Source of the DNA: an uncultured Collinsella sp.
Lineage (GTDB): Bacteria > Actinomycetota > Coriobacteriia > Coriobacteriales > Coriobacteriaceae
Length of the DNA: 18,084 bases
Direction: 5' to 3'
NCBI GenBank assembly: GCA_902490405.1
Contig: CABUDS010000035.1
Location: forward strand, 1 to 18,084
Position numbers and translations under genes: made by a program. The notes beneath the pieces were generated by a model. It was not told the DNA's origin. It saw nothing but the letters and a program-made list of their open reading frames with translations, and made no database searches. Below are positions 14,156-18,084 of this stretch, piece after piece (the stretch's first letter is position 1; the number at the start of each line of letters is the position of its first letter).

Positions 14156-15070
14156 ATGGCCGACAATCGCAAGCGTGCGCCTCGTGGCGGCAAGCAGGCT
14201 GCTTCTGGCTCGCGTCCGATTCGCCGCAACGACCGCGCTGCCGCTCCCAAGGGCCAGCGCGATCGCGCCCAGGCCGCACGTCCGCAACGCGATCGTAACC
14301 GCGACGCTATCCAGGTTCCCAAGGGCGAGTTTATCGAAGGTCGTCGTGCTGCCGCCGAGGCGCTGCGCACCGGTTTTCCCATCAAGTGCGCGCTCATCGC
14401 CGAGGGCGGGGAGCGCGATGCCGCTCTGTCGCGCCTGGTCGATGACCTCAACGCCACGGGCGTCCGCATTAAGTATGTGCCGCGCGCGCAGCTCGATGCG
14501 CTGTCGAGCCATGGCGCTCACCAGGGCATTGCGCTCGAGGTGGGCAACTTCCCTTACGCCGATGTCGCCGACATCCTCGACCGCGCGGGCGACGGACCGG
14601 CGCTCGTCGTCGTGCTCGACCATGTGACCGACGATGGCAACTTTGGTGCGATCGTGCGCTCTGCCGAGGTCGTGGGCGCGGCGGGCGTCATCATTGCCAA
14701 CAAGCGCGCCGCCGGTGTGACCGTCGGCAGCTACAAGACCTCTGCCGGCGCCGTTATGCATCTGCCCATCGCACAGGTTCCCAACATCGCTCGAGCGCTC
14801 GACGACCTCAAGGCCGCCGGCTTTTGGGTGGGCGGTGCTTCCGAGCACGCCGAGGGCAGCTGCTGGGATGCTCCCTTCGAGGGCCGCGTTGCGCTCGTCA
14901 TGGGCTCCGAGGGCGACGGCATCTCGCGCCTGGTGCTTGAGAAATGCGACTTTTTGACCAAGCTTCCCCAGCGCGGCATGACCGAGAGTCTCAATGTTGC
15001 CCAGGCGACCACTGCGCTGTGCTTTGAGTGGTTGCGCCGCAATGCCGGCGAGCTCATGGGGGAGGAGTAG
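14156..15070 (+). CDS. rlmB: TrmH/SpoU-family rRNA 2'-O-methyltransferase, RlmB type
   Basis: This SAM-dependent SPOUT enzyme is expected to 2'-O-methylate a guanosine in 23S rRNA. Residues 1-55 are a basic, disordered extension (Arg, Lys, Ala) not present in E. coli RlmB. Residues about 58-135 are the SpoU substrate-binding domain (EGRRAAAEAL). The knot domain follows, with DHVTDDGNFGAIVRSAE, MGSEGDGIS and TESLNVAQATT. In motif 1 the usual Asp-Pro-x-Asn is Asp-Asp-Gly-Asn, a small deviation. TAAGGAGG at 14141-14148 fixes the ATG. The gap of 143 bases from cysS, filled by the structured element, is the only large gap in this operon. The exact target nucleotide is inferred from family and context. 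Confidence 0.88.
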   Translation: MADNRKRAPRGGKQAASGSRPIRRNDRAAAPKGQRDRAQAARPQRDRNRDAIQVPKGEFIEGRRAAAEALRTGFPIKCALIAEGGERDAALSRLVDDLNATGVRIKYVPRAQLDALSSHGAHQGIALEVGNFPYADVADILDRAGDGPALVVVLDHVTDDGNFGAIVRSAEVVGAAGVIIANKRAAGVTVGSYKTSAGAVMHLPIAQVPNIARALDDLKAAGFWVGGASEHAEGSCWDAPFEGRVALVMGSEGDGISRLVLEKCDFLTKLPQRGMTESLNVAQATTALCFEWLRRNAGELMGEE

Positions 15071-15073
15071 CGC

Positions 15074-15751
15074 ATGTCCAAGAAGAACCGCGCCAAGTCC
15101 AAGGCCAAGCGCTTTGGCGAGGGCTCGGCCAAGCCGATCGTTTCGGCCGCGACCTATGGTGTGGGCGGCAATGCGTTTGCGCAGGCCATCGCCGATCCGG
15201 TCTCGACGGTGCACTCCAATAAGCCCGAGCTGCTGGTGGTCGACGGCTACAACGTGATTCACTGCACGCCGCGCTACGAAAAGCTCGTCTACGACCATTC
15301 CGACGATCCATATTCCAGCGACGTCCACGATATGGCTCGTACTGCGCTTATCAACGATGTCGCGGCGTTTGCCCAGGGCCGTTACGAGGCCGTGATCGTG
15401 TTCGACGGCGCGGGCAACATCTCCAACGAGCGCCCCAACCTACCGGCCCGCGGCGTGCGCATCGAGTTCTCGCCGACGGGCGTCTCTGCCGATACCGTGG
15501 TGCAGAAGCTCTGCATCGAGGCACGCGAGGAAGGCCGCGCGTGCTCCGTGGTATCGAGTGACGGCACGATCCAGGCTGTCGTCATGGGGAAGGGCGTCAC
15601 GCGCATCTCGAGCCGTATGCTGGTGGACGAGATCAAACAGATTGATAACGACGTTCACGAGGCCGAGGAGGCCCCGCAGATCAAGATGACTCTGGGCAGC
15701 CGCCTGAGTCCCGATGCCCTGGCCAAGCTTAAGGCCCTGCGCGGACGGTAG
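15074..15751 (+). CDS. YacP-like NYN-domain endoribonuclease
   Basis: This is a PIN/NYN-superfamily protein related to B. subtilis YacP (Rae1), a ribosome-associated mRNA endonuclease. A basic N-terminal region (about 1-50) precedes the NYN domain. That domain starts with LLVVDGYNVIH and continues with VIVFDGAG and a second acidic site, VVSSDGTIQAVV, followed by GVTRISSRMLVDEI. The 225-residue length exceeds the roughly 170 of YacP because of the N-terminal extension. The ATG lies 3 bases after the rlmB stop, with GGGGGAGGAG upstream, so it is co-transcribed. The rlmB-yacP pairing matches Bacillus. The ribosome-dependent cleavage role is inferred by homology only. Confidence 0.85.
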   Translation: MSKKNRAKSKAKRFGEGSAKPIVSAATYGVGGNAFAQAIADPVSTVHSNKPELLVVDGYNVIHCTPRYEKLVYDHSDDPYSSDVHDMARTALINDVAAFAQGRYEAVIVFDGAGNISNERPNLPARGVRIEFSPTGVSADTVVQKLCIEAREEGRACSVVSSDGTIQAVVMGKGVTRISSRMLVDEIKQIDNDVHEAEEAPQIKMTLGSRLSPDALAKLKALRGR

Positions 15752-15791
15752 GGGATTATCCATAGAGACCCGTTTCCCAATTGGCCGGCCC

Positions 15792-15820
15792 GTTGATTTG
15801 TAATCAATGGACTGTGGGTT
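15792..15820 (+). other. tRNA-Thr-like anticodon-arm fragment
   Basis: TGATTTGTAATCA matches the anticodon stem-loop of the tRNA-Thr(UGU) gene 208 bases downstream over 13 bases. TGG then follows one base later, and GGTT sits at the same spacing as in the real gene. The acceptor and D-arm halves are absent. It may be a remnant of a duplicated tRNA or an attachment-site scar. Part of the match is self-complementary, so chance is not excluded. Confidence 0.35.
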
Positions 15821-15826
15821 GCCGTC

Positions 15827-15890
15827 GCCAAAACGAATAGTTTTTGGTTTTGGCGAACGGATAAAACTATTCGTTCTGGCGAATAGTTTT
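15827..15890. repeat. cluster of inverted/direct CGAATAGTTTT repeats
   Basis: AACGAATAGTTTT (15832-15844) and its exact reverse complement (15863-15875) form a 13-bp inverted repeat. A third copy, CGAATAGTTTT, lies at 15880-15890. GCCAAAAC/GTTTTGGC gives an alternative overlapping stem, so two mutually exclusive hairpins are possible. The cluster is downstream of the yacP-like gene and upstream of the tRNA-Thr promoter. It could be the operon's 3' structure or a binding-site cluster. Confidence 0.6.
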
Positions 15891-15915
15891 GAGATGTGGT
15901 CGGTCGAAGGGCCTG

Positions 15916-15944
15916 TTGCGCCTCGTCCGCAATTCCTTTATTCT
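15916..15944 (+). promoter_or_regulatory. promoter of tRNA-Thr(UGU)
   Basis: TTGCGC (15916-15921) and TATTCT (15939-15944) are separated by 17 bases and place the transcription start about 25 bases before the mature tRNA 5' end. Confidence 0.55.
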
Positions 15945-15974
15945 TAACTGGCTTCGCGCGAAAGCGCCAAGTGT

Positions 15975-16046
15975 GCCAGTGTGGCGCAACGGTAGCGCAA
16001 CTGATTTGTAATCAGTGGGTTGCAGGTTCGATTCCTGTCACTGGCT
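15975..16046 (+). tRNA. tRNA-Thr (anticodon UGU)
   Basis: A full cloverleaf is visible: acceptor GCCAGTG/CACTGGC, D-stem GCGC/GCGC, anticodon stem ACTGA/TCAGT with loop TTTGTAA (anticodon 16007-16009), and T-stem GCAGG/CCTGT. The discriminator is T16046, and CCA is encoded at 16047-16049. It has its own promoter and terminator. Confidence 0.97.
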
Positions 16047-16058
16047 CCATGAGAGTTT

Positions 16059-16098
16059 CGGGCTCTGTTCCCTTGTGGGACAGGGCCCGTTTCTTTTT
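16059..16098 (+). terminator. intrinsic terminator after tRNA-Thr(UGU)
   Basis: CGGGCTCTGTTCCC pairs with GGGACAGGGCCCG with one bulge, around a short TTGT loop, and is followed by TTTCTTTTT (16090-16098). It isolates this tRNA from the downstream tRNA-tuf unit. Confidence 0.85.
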
Positions 16099-16143
16099 AT
16101 GTTTATGAGAATCGGGCAAAGCGTCCGTCTCGTTTCCTAATTT

Positions 16144-16361
16144 GTCTCAATCTGTAACACCAAGACGGTTTAATCGTTTCTAACTGTTACAGATCGAGAC
16201 AATGACAGCTGCCAGCAGAAAAACATCTCGATCTATAACAGATAGGTGACGAAAACCTATCTAACTGTTACAGAATGAGACATGAGCTGGGGTCTCTGCG
16301 TAAAATCTCAATTTATAACAGATAGGGGAGAAAATGTTCTCTAGATGTTACAGATCGAGAC
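16144..16361. repeat. three tandem 57-bp hairpin repeats (period 80-81 bp)
   Basis: Three units at 16144-16200, 16225-16281 and 16305-16361 are each exactly 57 bp, separated by 24- and 23-bp unrelated spacers. Each starts with a 16-base arm (consensus RTCTCRATYTRTAACA) and ends with its inverted partner (TGTTACAGATCGAGAC or close). The inner 25 bases differ between units but keep an internal stem: AGACG/CGTTT, GATAGGT/ACCTATC and GGAGAA/TTCTCT. The differing but paired inner stems suggest selection on the fold. There is no cas gene, and the palindromic units with short spacers do not fit CRISPR. The nature is unknown, perhaps a dispersed palindromic element. Confidence 0.8.
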
Positions 16362-16363
16362 AA

Positions 16364-16378
16364 AGGCCGGACCGGCCT
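16364..16378. repeat. 15-bp palindrome AGGCCGG-A-CCGGCCT
   Basis: A perfect 7-bp inverted repeat around a single A lies 2 bases after the third hairpin unit. Between here and the promoter at 16609 there is no gene, RNA or clear signal, only lower-GC sequence with a weak 7-bp inverted repeat (16573-16579 with 16592-16598). Confidence 0.5.
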
Positions 16379-16608
16379 AAATAATCCACGCTCGGTCAAG
16401 CCAGGGAAGCCCGATTGCAACCTATGTAATAGTGCAAGAGGGTCGTTATCGAAGTTCGTTCCAGCCAGCGTACTCTACTATGACAAAGTGTTCCCTCGGG
16501 AAATGTCACCGCTACATGCAAATTCACTGTCCATCATATCTAAACTCAACAAAACCGCAGGTCAAATGTATATAGATACGCCCGGCACCGTGTATCTAGA
16601 GGTTTTCG

Positions 16609-16638
16609 TTGACAGCCCCCAAGGTTGCATCGTATTAT
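16609..16638 (+). promoter_or_regulatory. strong promoter of the tRNA-Tyr/Thr/Met-tuf operon
   Basis: A perfect -35 TTGACA (16609-16614) and a near-perfect -10 TATTAT (16633-16638) are spaced by 18 bases. Transcription would start near 16645, about 55 bases before tRNA-Tyr. This is the best sigma-70-type promoter in the window, as expected for tRNA and EF-Tu expression. Confidence 0.8.
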
Positions 16639-16700
16639 CTTTTTCGTTCGCGGGGGCGGCGGTCCAAAAGACCAAAGGACCTGCGGATACTTGAACGATT

Positions 16701-16782
16701 GGGAGTTTGCCCGAGTGGTTAATGGGGACGGGCTGTAAACCCGTTGGCTCTGCCTACATAGGTTCGAATCCTATAGCTCCCA
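16701..16782 (+). tRNA. tRNA-Tyr (anticodon GUA)
   Basis: This class II tRNA has acceptor GGGAGTT/AGCTCCC, anticodon stem ACGGG/CCCGT with loop CTGTAAA (anticodon 16735-16737), a long variable arm and T-stem ATAGG/CCTAT. The discriminator is A16782. CCA is not encoded (CCC follows), so it needs CCA addition. Confidence 0.96.
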
Positions 16783-16792
16783 CCCGTCAAGT

Positions 16793-16865
16793 GCCTGTAT
16801 AGCTCAGTCGGTAGAGCACTTCGTTGGTAACGAAGAGGTCACCAGTTCAAGTCTGGTTGCAGGCT
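16793..16865 (+). tRNA. tRNA-Thr (anticodon GGU)
   Basis: The gene has acceptor GCCTGTA/TGCAGGC with one wobble, anticodon stem CTTCG/CGAAG with loop TTGGTAA (anticodon 16826-16828), and T-stem ACCAG/CTGGT. The discriminator is T16865, and CCA is encoded at 16866-16868. It is 10 bases after tRNA-Tyr. Confidence 0.96.
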
Positions 16866-16871
16866 CCATCC

Positions 16872-16945
16872 GGCGGTGTAGCTCAGTTGGTTAGAGCACA
16901 CGGTTCATACCCGTGGCGTCACTGGTTCGAATCCAGTCACCGCTA
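16872..16945 (+). tRNA. tRNA-Met (anticodon CAU), elongator type
   Basis: The gene has acceptor GGCGGTG/CACCGCT with a G1.U72 pair, anticodon stem CACGG/CCGTG with loop TTCATAC, and T-stem ACTGG/CCAGT. The discriminator is A16945, with CCA encoded at 16946-16948. It lacks the three G-C anticodon-stem pairs and the C1-A72 mismatch of initiators. A lysidine-modified tRNA-Ile2 also has a CAU gene anticodon and cannot be excluded. Confidence 0.93.
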
Positions 16946-16959
16946 CCATAGGTAACACG

Positions 16960-16990
16960 GTGGCTTCTCAATAGTATGTTGAGAGGCCAC
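16960..16990 (+). other. hairpin between tRNA-Met and tuf
   Basis: GTGGCTTCTCAA (16960-16971) pairs with TTGAGAGGCCAC (16979-16990), 12 bp with one G.U, around a 7-base loop. No T-run follows, so it is more likely an RNA-processing site or partial attenuator than a terminator. A smaller GTCCC/GGGAC stem follows before the tuf ribosome-binding site. Confidence 0.55.
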
Positions 16991-17044
16991 TATGGTATAA
17001 AGGCAAAGTCCCGTCCGGGGACGACCTGTTAAGAGGAGGGCTTT

Positions 17045-18084
17045 ATGGCCAAAGAGAAGTTTGAGCGCACTAAGCCGCATGTTAACATCGGCACCATTGG
17101 TCACGTCGACCACGGCAAGACCACGCTGACCGCCGCCATCACCAAGGTTCTCTCCGAGACCGAGGGCTGCAAGGCTGACTTCACTGCGTTCGAGAACATC
17201 GACAAGGCTCCCGAGGAGCGCGAGCGCGGCATTACGATCTCCGTCTCCCACGTTGAGTACGAGACCGCTTCCCGTCACTATGCTCACGTTGACTGCCCGG
17301 GCCACGCTGACTACGTCAAGAACATGATCTCCGGTGCTGCTCAGATGGACGGCGCTATCCTGGTCATCGCCGCTACCGACGGCCCCATGGCTCAGACCCG
17401 CGAGCACATCCTGCTCGCCCGCCAGGTCGGCGTTCCCTACATCGTCGTCTTCCTGAACAAGTGCGACATGGTTGACGATGACGAGCTCATCGACCTCGTC
17501 GAGATGGAGACCCGTGAGCTCCTCTCCGAGTACGATTTCCCCGGCGACGACATCCCCGTCATCCGTGGTTCCGCTCTGGGCGCTCTCGAGGGCGACGCCA
17601 AGTGGATGGACGCTATCCGCGAGCTCATGAACGCCGTCGACGAGTACATCCCGACGCCTGCTCGTAACAACGACCTCCCCTTCCTGATGGCCGTTGAGGA
17701 CGTTATGACCATCTCCGGCCGTGGTACCGTTGCTACCGGCCGTGTCGAGCGCGGTGAGCTCAAGCTCAACGAGCCCGTCGAGATCGTCGGCATCAAGGAT
17801 ACCCAGAACACCGTTGTTACCGGTATCGAGATGTTCCGTAAGTCCATGGACTTCTGCGAGGCTGGCGACAACGTCGGTCTGCTGCTCCGCGGCATCAAGC
17901 GTGAGGACATCGAGCGCGGCCAGGTTCTCTGCAAGCCCGGTTCGGTTACCCCGCACACCAAGTTCACCGGCGAGATCTACGTTCTGACCAAGGAGGAGGG
18001 CGGCCGTCACACCCCGTTCTTCGATGGTTATGTTCCCTGTGTCGGTCGTTCTGGCAGACGCTGCCCAGTCGGACGTGGTGCCGC
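17045..18084 (+). CDS. tuf: elongation factor Tu (3' truncated by window)
   Basis: EF-Tu is the GTPase that delivers aminoacyl-tRNA to the ribosome. The start MAKEKFERTKPHVNIGTIGHVDHGKTTL includes the P-loop GHVDHGKT. The switch II motif DCPGH and the guanine-specificity motif NKCD are present, followed by domain 2 (GRGTVATGRVERG) and the start of domain 3 (GGRHTPFF). AGAGGAGGG at 17033-17041 fixes the ATG. Codon use is strongly biased, as in highly expressed genes. After Tyr329 (codon at 18029-18031) the family expectation is about RPQFYFRTTDVTG, but the sequence reads VPCVGRSGRRCPVGRG and does not recover in other frames. The last about 53 bases are therefore suspect or rearranged. Confidence 0.95.
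   Translation, partial: MAKEKFERTKPHVNIGTIGHVDHGKTTLTAAITKVLSETEGCKADFTAFENIDKAPEERERGITISVSHVEYETASRHYAHVDCPGHADYVKNMISGAAQMDGAILVIAATDGPMAQTREHILLARQVGVPYIVVFLNKCDMVDDDELIDLVEMETRELLSEYDFPGDDIPVIRGSALGALEGDAKWMDAIRELMNAVDEYIPTPARNNDLPFLMAVEDVMTISGRGTVATGRVERGELKLNEPVEIVGIKDTQNTVVTGIEMFRKSMDFCEAGDNVGLLLRGIKREDIERGQVLCKPGSVTPHTKFTGEIYVLTKEEGGRHTPFFDGYVPCVGRSGRRCPVGRGA

Noticed and set aside
16144..16361. CRISPR array
   Set aside because: Units are palindromic 57-mers with diverged centres, spacers are only 23-24 bp, and there are only three units and no cas genes.
16384..16394. ATCCACGCTCG shared with 1883 and 1911 as a significant dispersed repeat
   Set aside because: An 11-base match is expected by chance several times in 18 kb. 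I mention it only in connection with the 20-bp palindrome.
16488..16694. Open reading frame of 68 codons between the hairpin array and tRNA-Tyr
   Set aside because: It contains the strong TTGACA/TATTAT promoter of the tRNA-tuf operon, lacks a ribosome-binding site and resembles no family.
16943..18010. Long antisense open frame opposite tuf
   Set aside because: It mirrors the tuf coding frame and has low-complexity Leu/Val/Asp content, so it is not a gene.

Overview
The window looks like a chromosomal segment from a Coriobacteriia gut actinobacterium, most likely Collinsella. This is inferred from the GC-rich coding, strong Shine-Dalgarno sites, the fused actinobacterial ThrE-type exporter and a gene order (clpC ... 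disA-ispD-ispF-cysS-rlmB-yacP ... tuf) that echoes the Bacillus clpC-radA-disA-yacL-ispD-ispF-...-cysS-mrnC-rlmB-yacP-...-secE-nusG region. No database search was possible, so the genus is a best guess.

Layout. Positions 1-227 are the left edge, with only a doubtful partial gene. A threonine/serine exporter (228-1796) is followed by a perfect 20-bp inverted repeat. Then comes clpC (2094-4736) with its own leader and terminator. Positions 4796-10130 hold an accessory block: a RelB/DinJ-type antitoxin with a PIN-domain toxin, the dipeptidase pepD, a convergent hipBA kinase toxin-antitoxin pair with three evenly spaced operators, and the manganese exporter mntP under a yybP-ykoY type Mn2+ riboswitch. 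Divergent from mntP, a housekeeping operon starts at 10263: disA (c-di-AMP synthesis), ispD and ispF (MEP isoprenoid pathway), cysS (Cys-tRNA synthetase), rlmB/TrmH-type methyltransferase and a YacP-type NYN nuclease. These genes overlap or nearly touch, except between cysS and rlmB.

The 3' third is RNA-rich. tRNA-Thr(UGU) has its own promoter and terminator. A roughly 600-bp gene-free interval follows, carrying three tandem 57-bp hairpin repeats. Next is a strong promoter driving tRNA-Tyr(GUA), tRNA-Thr(GGU), tRNA-Met(CAU) and then tuf, which runs off the window. The order Thr(UGU), Tyr, Thr(GGU), tuf recalls the E. coli thrU-tyrU-glyT-thrT-tufB operon.

The most unusual items are: (1) a 103-nt element between cysS and rlmB that folds on the plus strand into one nearly uninterrupted hairpin with three tandem G.A/A.G steps, a likely undescribed structured RNA lying where Bacillus has the Mini-III RNase gene; (2) the three-unit array of 57-bp hairpins upstream of the tRNA-tuf operon; (3) the hipBA control region, with three 14-bp operators at an exact 27-bp period, one of which sits inside the probable mntP terminator; and (4) loss of the conserved metal-ligand Asn in HipA. 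The last about 50 bases of tuf do not match the EF-Tu family and may be an assembly artefact.
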